Assembly (NCBI GenBank): GCA_919902505.1
Contig: CAKKRE010000021.1
Span: forward strand, 43,674-107,673
Length of the DNA: 64,000 nt
From: Nitrospiraceae bacterium
GTDB lineage: Bacteria; Nitrospirota; Nitrospiria; Nitrospirales; Nitrospiraceae
Reading direction: 5' to 3'
The notes beneath the pieces are model-generated. The model had not been told where the DNA came from, ran no database searches, and worked only from the letters and a program-made list of their open reading frames with translations. The position numbers were made by a program, and so were the translations under genes. Below, piece after piece: positions 8,820 through 17,541 of the stretch. How positions within the stretch are numbered: the first letter of the stretch is position 1; each line of letters begins with the position of its first letter.

Positions 8820-8927
8820 CATCTTCTCCTTTGTAAGGAGCTGCCGCACACCCGTGGCTTCCCCACATACAATGAGAATGCGATCCTCGTGCCAGTTTGA
8901 CAGGAAAGGACAATGAAGGGAACCGCG

Positions 8928-9108
8928 CTAGCCCGGATTATTCATGAATACCGCCGCGAGGCGTTCGAGACGGAAGCCCGCCGAGGCTGCTCGCATGTGA
9001 GGCCGACGCAGGCGTACTCGCAGTCCGTCGAGGAGGCCGAACGAGAACAGCCTCGCCGGGCGAGAGGATCGGACGCCGGAGCAGGTATTCATGAATAGTC
9101 TGGGCTAG
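8928..9108. mobile_element. MITE-like element A, copy 1
   Basis: This 181 bp element has terminal inverted repeats CTAGCCCGGATTATTCATGA and its complement at the right end (tattcatgaatagtctgggctag). Inner arms GCCCGCCGAGGCTG and CAGCCTCGCCGGGC are also inverted, so the whole could fold on itself. A close copy lies at 29658. No transposase is present. Both ends sit in CTAG, the type of site used by IS630/mariner elements. Confidence 0.8.
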
Positions 9109-9213
9109 GAGTAGCCGAGTAGCGGAAGAATCCGACGCGCAGCCGGGCAAACCGTGGAGACTATCGCCCCACCGCTCGATCCCGGCTGGCGCAGGATGCC
9201 CCAATCCGGAGCG

Positions 9214-9648
9214 TCAGGAGATGGTGGGCTCTAGGGTGATGCGTGTTTTCATCGAATTCGAGATCAGGCAGTTGGCCTCTGCCTTCTCGATGAGCTCCTT
9301 GGCTTTCGCCGCATCGCTACCAGACTGAAGGGTAATCTGCGGACGCAACGTAATCACGGTGACCTGAAACTTTCCTTCTACGAGTTCCAACCGTCCTTCC
9401 GCCTCACAGTGGTACGACGTGAACGCCAATCCGGCCCGTTCGGCGACCGCCAGAAATGTCGTCATCAGGCAGATGTTGGCCGCCGCCACATACAAGTCCT
9501 CAGGCGACCAGATGCCTTCATGTCCTTTGAACTCCGGAGGTGTCGCGACCCGGATCTCCGGTTTGCCGTCGCAGGTGATGATGCCCTTTTTCTGTTCCGT
9601 CCATTTCACTGCCGCGCGATACGTATACACCTTGCTGCGAACTTCCAT
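9214..9648 (-). CDS. OsmC family protein
   Basis: A 144-residue OsmC-fold protein starting at the ATG at 9648 behind GGAGG; the track start at 9696 runs into the UspA gene. Conserved cysteines are in NICLMTTFLAV and ANCLISNSM, matching the peroxidatic and resolving Cys. It follows the tandem UspA gene by 25 bp, so the two are probably co-expressed stress proteins. It is clearly a different subgroup from the OsmC protein at 2975. Confidence 0.8.
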   Translation of the reverse strand: MEVRSKVYTYRAAVKWTEQKKGIITCDGKPEIRVATPPEFKGHEGIWSPEDLYVAAANICLMTTFLAVAERAGLAFTSYHCEAEGRLELVEGKFQVTVITLRPQITLQSGSDAAKAKELIEKAEANCLISNSMKTRITLEPTIS

Positions 9649-9673
9649 CGTTCCCTCCAATTGAAAACAATTG

Positions 9674-10657
9674 TTACAGAATCCGATCCTCTGCACGTGT
9701 AATGTCCGACAGGCCGAGAGTCTCCGGGAGCACCCGACGGTAACCCGACGAAAATTTCGGCGTTTTCACGGTGACGACCGGGCAGGTAGCCCGGCGCAAG
9801 ACCGCATCCGCCACGCTTCCGAACCGTTCCACCGACACTCCGCGACGGCCATGGGCCCCCATGACAATGAGGTCGGCGTGATGCCGCAAGGCACAGGCCA
9901 GAATCGTATCGGATGGCAGCCCCACAGAAATTTCGAGATCGGCCGGCAACCCGAATGACGTGATGACCTCCTTGAGTTCCATCAGTTGCCGGTTCCAATA
10001 GTCACGTTTGCGCGCTTCCTCTTCGATGAGGCCAAGCCCGCAGTCCAAATCATACCCAACCGGCTCCAACACATGCATCAACGTCAGCGTGGCGCCGATC
10101 CCCTTGGCAAGTTGAATGGCATACTCAACTGCATCCAGCGACGGGCTCGAAAAATCCAGCGGCGCCAGGATATGCCGGATCTGCACCTGCCTGCCTGCCG
10201 CAGGCTGGCCCGCTTGTTCACGCAGCCCCGGCACCACGAGAACCGGACAGGGGCCTTCCTTCACAACCCGTTCCACCGTGCTGCCGATCAACCCGTACAG
10301 CGAAGTATTGAGCCCCTGAGCACCCATCGCGACAAGCTCCACCCCTTGGACCTTGGCAGCCAGACAGATATGCTCGGTCGGGTTCCCCAGCACCAGCCGT
10401 ACCTTGGCTGAAATGCCGTTGCGCGCCAGATCGTCACGTACCTGCTCCAACTGCCGCGCAGCCGCTGCTCGCGTCTGTGCAACCGCAGCAAGAGCCTCCG
10501 TCTCGGCACTCAACCACGGGGGCACCTCGATCACATGCAGGACTTCCAACGTGGCTCCCCAGTGGGAGGCGAGATAGACGGCATAGTCCTGTGCAGACGT
10601 TGCACCATCCGAAAAATCGGTCGCGAAGAGGATCCGTGTCATCGGTGGCGTATTCAT
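9674..10657 (-). CDS. tandem universal stress protein (UspA x2)
   Basis: 327 residues from the ATG at 10657, which has AGGAG five bases upstream. Two UspA domains are fused. Each keeps the ATP-binding pattern G-X2-G-X9-G-S: GAQGLNTSLYGLIGS in the first and GAHGRRGVSVERFGS in the second. Tandem Usp proteins bind nucleotide and act in stress persistence. The extreme C-terminus (LGLSDITRAEDRIL) is a short tail outside the fold. Confidence 0.85.
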   Translation of the reverse strand: MNTPPMTRILFATDFSDGATSAQDYAVYLASHWGATLEVLHVIEVPPWLSAETEALAAVAQTRAAAARQLEQVRDDLARNGISAKVRLVLGNPTEHICLAAKVQGVELVAMGAQGLNTSLYGLIGSTVERVVKEGPCPVLVVPGLREQAGQPAAGRQVQIRHILAPLDFSSPSLDAVEYAIQLAKGIGATLTLMHVLEPVGYDLDCGLGLIEEEARKRDYWNRQLMELKEVITSFGLPADLEISVGLPSDTILACALRHHADLIVMGAHGRRGVSVERFGSVADAVLRRATCPVVTVKTPKFSSGYRRVLPETLGLSDITRAEDRIL

Positions 10658-10709
10658 GGCAGCTCCTGTGAAACGGTTGGATGACTCCTCCTCCACGAAC
10701 GGCCGACCT

Positions 10710-10910
10710 TCAGCAGCCGACAGCCATCACGTTGAGCCCGGAGCCGGTGGACGTGATTGCCAGAATGAATAGAGGCTCCGGTGGCGATCGAACATTGCGA
10801 GCAACGTCGACATAGGGGGACGGCAGACGCATCCAGATCGCACACCCGTCGGGGAATTCCGGTGCTTCCGGCGCAGTCCTCTGCTTCCCGCATAGCATGA
10901 GTGTCGACAT
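10710..10910 (-). CDS. possible small hypothetical protein
   Basis: A 66-codon frame beginning MSTLMLCGKQRTAP. Its third codon positions are GC-rich, as in neighbouring genes, and a weak GAGG lies upstream. There is no recognisable domain. It sits in the 286 bp space between the UspA gene and the membrane protein gene. It could equally be non-coding; no other feature is seen in this gap. Confidence 0.25.
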   Translation of the reverse strand: MSTLMLCGKQRTAPEAPEFPDGCAIWMRLPSPYVDVARNVRSPPEPLFILAITSTGSGLNVMAVGC

Positions 10911-10943
10911 GACAGATACGTACCTCAACTCGGAATCACGCGC

Positions 10944-11498
10944 TTATCCGAAGGACAACGTGCTTGCGCGCACGACCTGAGTCAGCCCCCAGAGTAGAAA
11001 CAGCCCGTAGACCGTACCGAAGAACCAGGGAAAGCTGATCGCGCGATGCGCCCACCATTGACGATGTTGCCGGAACGCCCAGGACGGTTCGAAGGAACGC
11101 GGCTCATTGCTTTCCTCGACGATCGTTTCACGATGTTCACGGAGTCGATACAGACTATTCACCGGCCTTCGTTCCCCCCACTCAGGCATGGTTTCGATGC
11201 CCCGGAGCTGCCACTCCCAGAGCGCATTTTGCCCGGAGAAGCGCCCGAGCACGATCGCCATCTGCACACTCATGAGGATCCCGATGATGCTGAACAGCAC
11301 AATGATGATGGTAAAGGGAAGCGCCAGTGATTCCCGCGACACCAGCAACCCGATCACCGCGACAAAAATCGAATTGGCGGTCAGATAGTCCGACAGCATC
11401 GTGTGATAATCCCGCACGCCGGACGTCCACAACGTCAGCAGATGTGCATAATCGGATCGTAACCCCTCTTGATCCAAAGCCCTCACCTCAGGCTCCAT
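10944..11498 (-). CDS. membrane protein of unknown function
   Basis: 184 residues from the ATG at 11498, which overlaps the last 11 bases of the phosphorylase gene, suggesting translational coupling. There are three clear hydrophobic segments: two adjacent helices near residues 40-85 and one near the C-terminus (FFGTVYGLFLLWGLTQVV), with a hydrophilic helical middle rich in Arg and Glu. I do not recognise the family. The coupling ties its expression to glycogen/trehalose metabolism but gives no function. Confidence 0.6.
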   Translation of the reverse strand: MEPEVRALDQEGLRSDYAHLLTLWTSGVRDYHTMLSDYLTANSIFVAVIGLLVSRESLALPFTIIIVLFSIIGILMSVQMAIVLGRFSGQNALWEWQLRGIETMPEWGERRPVNSLYRLREHRETIVEESNEPRSFEPSWAFRQHRQWWAHRAISFPWFFGTVYGLFLLWGLTQVVRASTLSFG

Positions 11499-13209
11499 TG
11501 ACGTCTTGTCCGACCAGCCGATACGCATTGCGCAGATACTGCCCCACCATGCGCTGCGTGTTGAAGAACGCTCCGTTCATCGCAATCGCATGTTTCATAA
11601 TCTCGATAAAACCTTCCCGATCCTTGTAAAAACAGGGCAGGACCTTCTGCTCAAGCTTGTCGTACAGCGCCCGAGCATGGCAGGCCTCCATCTCATCCGC
11701 AGGCGAATCACAGGCTTCGATCTTCTCGCCGATCGACCAGCCCGTGACCCCTTCAATATGGCCTTCGACCCACCAGCCGTCCAGCACGCTGAAACTCGGA
11801 ACCCCGTTCATCGCCGCCTTCATGCCGCTCGTGCCGGAAGCCTCCATCGGCGGAAGCGGCGTATTCAGCCAGACATCCACGCCGGCGCAGAGGAGACGTG
11901 CCAGCGTCATGTCATAGTTGGCGAGATAGGCTACCGACAGCTGCCCGCGCATGCCGTGAATGCGATGGATCATGTCCTTACCGGCTTGATCCTGAGGATG
12001 CGCCTTCCCTGCAAAGACGAATTGAATCGGGCCTGCCTCTTTCAGCAGACGCCGCAACCGCTCGACATCGTGAAACACCAGCGTCCCTCGCTTATACGCC
12101 GTCGCGCGGCGGGCGAAGCCGATGGTGAGGACATCGCGGTCGAATCCCGCGTTGGTCTGGCGGTTTACTTCGTCCACCAAGGCCAACTTGGCCTCCCGAT
12201 GGGCCATCCAGATTTCCGAACCGGGAATACTGATGGCGTAACGAAGCGATAATTGATCGTAGCGCCAGTCGGGCAAATGACGGTCATAGAGGTGTTGAAA
12301 CGAGGGCGCGGTCCAGGTCACGGCATGCACCCCGTTGGTAATGGAATGGATCGGATAGCCGGGATACAACGAGTGGGACACCTCGCCATGCCGCATGGCG
12401 ACACCGTTGACGAAGCGGGATCCCCGCAAAGCCAGCAAGGTCATGTTCAGCGCATCCTGGTGCTGGCAGGCCTGCACGAGATCGCATCGCCGACTCCCCA
12501 ACACCCGATGCGCGAGTTCCACGGGGAATTGGTCGTGGCCCGCCGGCACCGGGGTATGTGTGGTGAACACGCATTGCTCCCGCACCTGCTCGATCACCTC
12601 CGGCGGCACATCTCCATTCCGCGGTGCCGTCCCGATGGCCGCCTCGATCAATGCCAGGACCAGCAGCGCCGCATGCCCTTCATTGAGGTGGTAACGAAAA
12701 ATGTTCCCGTGCCCCAACGCGCGCAAAAGAGCGAACCCGCCGAACCCCAGGATCATTTCCTGGCATAAGCGATAATGCGAGTCCCCGCCATAGAGCGTAT
12801 CCGTGATGGTCCGATCCCAGGGACTGTTTTCGGGCAGATCGGTATCGAGCAGATACACCGGAACGGTATGGCCCGACATGCCGGTGACGTGATGCCGCCA
12901 GGCACGAACGTGCACGGTCCGGCCCTCGATTTCGACAGAGACTCGCGGCTCCATCGCCTCGGCGAAATCGTTGACTGCCCAGGCCACCGGCTCCTCAGAC
13001 TGCCATCCCTTCTGATCGAGTCGCTGATAAAAATAGCCCCGCCGGTGGAGCAGCGTGACGCCGATCATCGGCACGCCCAGATCGGCCGCGGAACGAATCG
13101 TGTCGCCGGCCAGAACCCCGAGTCCTCCCGCATAGGTCGGCATCAGCGGATTCAGGCCGATCTCCATGGAAAAGTACGCCACGAGGGTGTGGCTGTTCTG
13201 CCGGGTCAT
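11488..13209 (-). CDS. glgP: alpha-glucan phosphorylase
   Basis: 573 residues, the short form of the GlgP family. It begins with HTLVAYFSMEIGL, typical of this subgroup, and has NEGHAALLVL in the active-site region. The pyridoxal-phosphate lysine is expected in EASGTSGMKAAMNG near residue 490, the counterpart of EASGTGNMK in longer phosphorylases. It releases glucose-1-phosphate from glycogen or maltodextrin. The start overlaps the stop of the TreT-like gene by ATGA, so the two enzymes are made together, linking glucan storage to trehalose. Confidence 0.88.
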   Translation of the reverse strand: MTRQNSHTLVAYFSMEIGLNPLMPTYAGGLGVLAGDTIRSAADLGVPMIGVTLLHRRGYFYQRLDQKGWQSEEPVAWAVNDFAEAMEPRVSVEIEGRTVHVRAWRHHVTGMSGHTVPVYLLDTDLPENSPWDRTITDTLYGGDSHYRLCQEMILGFGGFALLRALGHGNIFRYHLNEGHAALLVLALIEAAIGTAPRNGDVPPEVIEQVREQCVFTTHTPVPAGHDQFPVELAHRVLGSRRCDLVQACQHQDALNMTLLALRGSRFVNGVAMRHGEVSHSLYPGYPIHSITNGVHAVTWTAPSFQHLYDRHLPDWRYDQLSLRYAISIPGSEIWMAHREAKLALVDEVNRQTNAGFDRDVLTIGFARRATAYKRGTLVFHDVERLRRLLKEAGPIQFVFAGKAHPQDQAGKDMIHRIHGMRGQLSVAYLANYDMTLARLLCAGVDVWLNTPLPPMEASGTSGMKAAMNGVPSFSVLDGWWVEGHIEGVTGWSIGEKIEACDSPADEMEACHARALYDKLEQKVLPCFYKDREGFIEIMKHAIAMNGAFFNTQRMVGQYLRNAYRLVGQDVNGA

Positions 13210-14480
13210 GAGGCCTCCAGCACCTGCTTGATCAGTCGAAGCTCATCGCGCACCAGCCGCGGCATGAGAAAATGCCGCCGCACATGTTCACGCCCGGCCC
13301 GGCCGAACTCTCCACGTTCGCCCGGTCGCTGCAGCAGATGGAGCAGCCGCTCCGCGCAGGCGTCCACACTGTCGACCAGATTCTTCTGAAAGGACTCGGG
13401 GAATTGCATGGGAATGCCTCCGGTGTTCCCGGCGACCACCGGCTTCTCCTTCCATAACGCTTCGGACACGACCAACCCGAATCCCTCCCGCAAGGACTTC
13501 TGGATCACCACATCGCAGCCACGCTGGAACGCGTTGACCTCCATGCTCCCCACCCCGGCGAGATTCGTGAACACGAACAGGTCCGGGTCCTTCGCGGCTT
13601 CTTCTTCGACTCGATCCAGAATCTCCCAGCCCTCCGGATCGTCGCCCGCCATCGCGCCGATGAGCACCAATTGAACGGTTGGAATGGCCTCTTTGACCAG
13701 GCGGTAGGCCCGGACGACCCCGAGCGGATCTTTCCAGGGATCGAACCGCGAGACCTGCAACAGCAACGGCCTCGTCGGATCCACCCCGGAGTCCGCGATC
13801 GCGCGCCGGCACAAGTCTTCAGGCAATTCCATGTTCTTCGTGGCCAGGGGATCGATGGCCGGAGCGATGAAGGCCACCCGCTTCGCCGCCAATTGGGGTA
13901 GAACGAACTGGCTCATGGTGAAGACGACCGCCTCATACTCTTCGAGCAACGGCCGCAAAAACTGACTGACCTCCTGATCCGGCGCCGAGCTGTCGATATG
14001 GCACCGCCAAATCCATGTGGCATCGCGGGGCCCGGCAAAATGCCGGATAGCCGCCGGCTGCGGGTCGTGCACGATATACACATCGTAGTCATTGCCGAGC
14101 GCCTTGGCGCTGCGTTCATTGACCTTGAGGTACAGGTCCTGCGCCGCTTTCCCTAAGCCGTAGTGCCCGCCTTGCAGTGCGTTATGGAACGCCTTGGTGA
14201 TGGCAAAAAATTCCGGTTCGCCGTGGATCAAGCGCCAGTCCGCCTGCACACCGAGCGCCTGCAGCATCGGCACATACCGCGCCAGCAGTTCCGCCACACC
14301 CCCGCCGGCCGCCGTGGAGTTCACATGACAGACTTTGACGCCCTGCAGTTCTTTCGCGAGCGTCCTCAGCTCCTCATCGGCCTCTTCGCTCATCAGTGTG
14401 CGGTACCCATCCAGATTGGCCTGTATCGCTCCGCATCGTCGTCCGATGCCGACTTTCGGCAACTGCGTCTTCAATTCCAT
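13206..14480 (-). CDS. treT: GT4 glycosyltransferase, TreT-like trehalose synthase
   Basis: 424 residues with a GT-B fold. The N-terminal glycine loop is in VCHVNSTAAGGGVAELL and the C-terminal nucleotide-sugar site in SLREGFGLVVSEALWKEKPVV, with the usual E-X7-E spacing. The pattern AAGGGVAELL and the length match trehalose glycosyltransferring synthase, which joins NDP-glucose and glucose to trehalose. The gene is the first of a coupled set with alpha-glucan phosphorylase. A different GT4 specificity is possible. Confidence 0.75.
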   Translation of the reverse strand: MELKTQLPKVGIGRRCGAIQANLDGYRTLMSEEADEELRTLAKELQGVKVCHVNSTAAGGGVAELLARYVPMLQALGVQADWRLIHGEPEFFAITKAFHNALQGGHYGLGKAAQDLYLKVNERSAKALGNDYDVYIVHDPQPAAIRHFAGPRDATWIWRCHIDSSAPDQEVSQFLRPLLEEYEAVVFTMSQFVLPQLAAKRVAFIAPAIDPLATKNMELPEDLCRRAIADSGVDPTRPLLLQVSRFDPWKDPLGVVRAYRLVKEAIPTVQLVLIGAMAGDDPEGWEILDRVEEEAAKDPDLFVFTNLAGVGSMEVNAFQRGCDVVIQKSLREGFGLVVSEALWKEKPVVAGNTGGIPMQFPESFQKNLVDSVDACAERLLHLLQRPGERGEFGRAGREHVRRHFLMPRLVRDELRLIKQVLEAS

Positions 14481-14532
14481 TGTCCCTGAATCTCCCTCAT
14501 GAATCCGTATCCTGACCTCTATCGCTGCTCTG

Positions 14533-15009
14533 CTACCCGAACGTCACGCGAACCCAATCACCAAGATAGTGCGTGATCGCGACCACACAGAGTCCGATCA
14601 CGACATGTTCCCCGATCACCTTCCACGGCGGGACCCCTTGCGCGCGCGCCAGCGCATAACTGAGCACCGCCAACAGCGACAACCCCCAGACGAGGCTGGC
14701 CGCCACAGCCAGATCCAACGGCATGAACAACACCGGAACCGCAAAGGTCACGGCAATCACGAATTTCGCCGCGAAGGTCGCCAGGGTCGATTCCCAAATC
14801 TCATTGGTGTCCCCATGGTTCTTGGATTCTTCCGCAATGTGGATGCCCAACGCATCGGACATGGCGTCGGCGACCGCAATGGTGAGCAGCCCGCCCAGGA
14901 CCACGGACTTCGAATGGGTGCCCGCATGCAGTCCCACCATCAGCCCCAAGGTGGTAATCACGCCGGAAGTGAGCCCGAAACTGAACCCGATCTTCAACGG
15001 TGTGCGCAT
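14533..15009 (-). CDS. VIT/CCC1-like membrane protein
   Basis: 158 residues from the ATG at 15009 (MRTPLKIGFSFGLTSG). Four to five hydrophobic helices are visible. The early stretch with GFSFGLTSGVITTLGLMVGL and the following ADAMSDALGIHIAEESKN resemble the first half of VIT1/CCC1 iron or manganese transporters, where an acidic helix binds the metal. It is shorter than full transporters. It is downstream of the Mla lipoprotein gene by 61 bp. Confidence 0.55.
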   Translation of the reverse strand: MRTPLKIGFSFGLTSGVITTLGLMVGLHAGTHSKSVVLGGLLTIAVADAMSDALGIHIAEESKNHGDTNEIWESTLATFAAKFVIAVTFAVPVLFMPLDLAVAASLVWGLSLLAVLSYALARAQGVPPWKVIGEHVVIGLCVVAITHYLGDWVRVTFG

Positions 15010-15070
15010 ACCCCATACCTTGTCATCGCGGCAGACCGTCTCAGAGGGAGCGGGACGTCGGAGTCTTGGA

Positions 15071-15700
15071 TCAACAGGCTTCCTTCTCCGCTCCTCGCAG
15101 ACAAGACGCAATCCAGTCGTTCAGCGCCTCAAGCACCCGGGTCACTGCACGATTGGCCGCCAGCACGCCCCCATAGGCATCCTCACTCGGAGCCGGCTCG
15201 AACGATTCAAGACTCCTGGCGCCCATGATGCGTTGCGCTTTCGTTTCCGTCAGTTGAGCGCGCAGCCGTATCCTGGTGCCGCTCGGTCGCTGCAGAAACT
15301 CCTGTTGCACCACCAGGCCGGAAATGTCCAGCCGGTAATCTCCCCGGGCCGCCGTCGGCATCGGTACCACCACACGCCAGACGCTCGTGCGCTCCAGCGA
15401 CTGCAGCAGCAAGGGCGCCAACATCCGTGGCGGGGCATCGACCCACACATTGGTTGCGTAGTAGTTCACTTCATACGGCCGCTGGAGGTAGGCCATACGC
15501 GGCTGTTCGAATCCAGCTTCCGCCTGCGGCACTCCCACGACGAGGACGCCATGGGTACCCGCCGGCCCCGTTCGAGGGCTCGCCCCAGACAGAGACTCGT
15601 CCATTGCCAGCACGAACGTATGAACCGGATTGTCTCCCGATCGCGGCACGACACAGGCCGTCAGCGCGCAGGACCACAGCAGGACTCCGACCCATTTCAT
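15071..15700 (-). CDS. ABC transport auxiliary lipoprotein of Mla/Pqi type
   Basis: 209 residues from the ATG at 15700, which gives a clean lipoprotein signal ending LTAC. A GTG at 15715 with GAGGGA upstream is an alternative start. The body matches the layout of the DUF330/PqiC-type lipoprotein that follows MCE operons: an ATNVWVDAPPRMLAPLLLQSL segment and a C-terminal helix. It is the last gene of the MlaE-MlaF-MlaD series and probably links the inner-membrane transporter to the outer membrane. Confidence 0.75.
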   Translation of the reverse strand: MKWVGVLLWSCALTACVVPRSGDNPVHTFVLAMDESLSGASPRTGPAGTHGVLVVGVPQAEAGFEQPRMAYLQRPYEVNYYATNVWVDAPPRMLAPLLLQSLERTSVWRVVVPMPTAARGDYRLDISGLVVQQEFLQRPSGTRIRLRAQLTETKAQRIMGARSLESFEPAPSEDAYGGVLAANRAVTRVLEALNDWIASCLRGAEKEAC

Positions 15701-15728
15701 GACGCGCCGGTTCACGCCCACGTGTCCC

Positions 15729-16691
15729 TCACTCGCCGGGCCCCTTCGTTTGGGCGGATCGGCCAAGGACCAGCACATTCGGTTGCCGTTCGACCTGCTG
15801 CGCCACACGATTCAAGGTGGCGGTCAGTTGCCGAAGCTCCGTGACGAGCAGCCCCGCATCGGCCAGCGTCTGCCGCGAAAACTGTTCGATACCGGGCCGA
15901 CTGGCGTCGATCATCCCTCCGACCGAGCGGCTTGTCCGCGATAAGTCTTCCGTCATCTGCTGCAATCCAGCCGCGCTCCTGCTCATACGCTCCACCAATG
16001 CGGGAAGCTGTTTGCCGAGTTGCTCCGTCACACGCGACGACTGCTCCGCCGCCTGCACCGCGTTCTGCACTCCGCGGTCCATCTGGCTGCTGCGTTCCGC
16101 CAGCACCTTTGTGACTTCCGACAGATCTTTCAGGATCTGCTTCAAGACCGCACGATTATCTTCATCCAGCGCAGAAGAAGCATTTTGGGCCAGCCCGTTC
16201 AGATTGGCCACGAGGGTCGACAGGCCTTGGTCCGACAACAGTTTCGCCAGCGTCCCGTCCAGCCGGCCGAATAACGAGGGCACGCTCGTGATGACCGGAT
16301 AGGTCTGCCCGGCCGCCGGCGTCAAGGGAGGAGCCTCCCTAGTTCCACCGGTCAAATTGAGCGTCACCAATCCCGTGAGCCCCTGCGTGACCAGCACAGC
16401 CTGCGTATCGGTCTTGACGGGTGTCCCGCCGACAATGTCCAACGTCACCCGCACCTCTTCTGAATTCTCAGGGTTGAGGATGACTTGTTTCACCCGCCCG
16501 ACATCCACCCCGCGATATTTCACGGTCGAATCCACGCTGAGTCCGGCAACGGACTCGCGGGTATAGACGTAATACCGATCATAGATTCCACGATAGTCGG
16601 TTTTCCCCAACCAGAAAATCGCACCGAGGATCGTGGCACCCAGCAGCAGGACGAACGCGCCGACCAGGATATAGTTGACCTTCGGTTCCAT
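15729..16691 (-). CDS. mlaD: MCE domain protein (MlaD)
   Basis: 320 residues. One N-terminal transmembrane helix (YILVGAFVLLLGATILGAIF) is followed by a single MCE domain with TVKYRGVDVGRVKQV, then a long alpha-helical region rich in Gln and Ser that should form a tube or coiled coil across the periplasm. MlaD rings carry lipid between membranes. The gene is 10 bp downstream of the ATPase gene. Confidence 0.88.
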   Translation of the reverse strand: MEPKVNYILVGAFVLLLGATILGAIFWLGKTDYRGIYDRYYVYTRESVAGLSVDSTVKYRGVDVGRVKQVILNPENSEEVRVTLDIVGGTPVKTDTQAVLVTQGLTGLVTLNLTGGTREAPPLTPAAGQTYPVITSVPSLFGRLDGTLAKLLSDQGLSTLVANLNGLAQNASSALDEDNRAVLKQILKDLSEVTKVLAERSSQMDRGVQNAVQAAEQSSRVTEQLGKQLPALVERMSRSAAGLQQMTEDLSRTSRSVGGMIDASRPGIEQFSRQTLADAGLLVTELRQLTATLNRVAQQVERQPNVLVLGRSAQTKGPGE

Positions 16692-16701
16692 CCGCCACCT
16701 C

Positions 16702-17529
16702 TCAATCCCGGTGCAGTCCTCTTCCGGAATGATTCAGATGTGCCGCACGCCCACGGGGACCGTGAAAATAGCTCCGGATAACGGGATCGTCCGAACGGGC
16801 CAGCGCTTCCATCGTTCCCAACCCAAGCACCTGCCCTTCGCCCAGCACCGCGACCCGATCCGCAATGCGCCACAAGGAATCCAAATCGTGCGTCACCATC
16901 ACCACGGTCAACCCCAACAACCGTTTCAGATTCAACACCAGATCGTCGAATCCGGCGGCAATGATCGGATCCAATCCGGCCGTCGGTTCATCGAGAAACA
17001 GCAGCTCCGGATCCATGACGATCGCACGAGCCAGCGCCGCGCGTCTCCTCATCCCGCCGCTGAGCTCACTCGGGAATTTGATCGCGCTGTCCGGAGGTAA
17101 TCCGACCAAGGCAATTTTGAGCGCCACGATATCCCGGATCGCTTCAGCGCTCAACGGCGTATGCTCACGAAGCGGCACCGCCACGTTCTCCGCCAGGGTC
17201 ATGGAACTGAACAGGGCGCCATGCTGGAACATCACGCCGAACCGGCGATGCAGCGGGCTTCCGTTCGAATGTGTCAGTTGACGGCTGTCTGTGCCCAACA
17301 GGCGAATCGTCCCCGTCGTCGGAGTCAGCAATCCGATGATTTCTCGCAGCAACGTCGATTTCCCGCAACCGTTGCCGCCCGCAATGGCGAACACCTCGCC
17401 ACGCACGACCGTGAGACTCACATCTTGATGCACGACCGCCGTGCCGAACCGCGTCGAGACATGACTGACCTCGATCACAGGCCATTCAGCCTGATCGCTC
17501 GATGCGCCGATGGGAGGTGGATGGTCCAT
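16702..17529 (-). CDS. mlaF: ABC transporter ATPase (MlaF)
   Basis: 275 residues with Walker A GGNGCGKST, the signature LSGGMRRRAALARA and Walker B LLFLDEPTAGLD. The long Q-loop stretch VMFQHGALFSSMTL is characteristic of MlaF. It powers the MlaE permease. Position between permease and MCE genes (12 and 10 bp gaps) supports this. Confidence 0.92.
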   Translation of the reverse strand: MDHPPPIGASSDQAEWPVIEVSHVSTRFGTAVVHQDVSLTVVRGEVFAIAGGNGCGKSTLLREIIGLLTPTTGTIRLLGTDSRQLTHSNGSPLHRRFGVMFQHGALFSSMTLAENVAVPLREHTPLSAEAIRDIVALKIALVGLPPDSAIKFPSELSGGMRRRAALARAIVMDPELLFLDEPTAGLDPIIAAGFDDLVLNLKRLLGLTVVMVTHDLDSLWRIADRVAVLGEGQVLGLGTMEALARSDDPVIRSYFHGPRGRAAHLNHSGRGLHRD

Positions 17530-17541
17530 GAAGCGTCCCTG

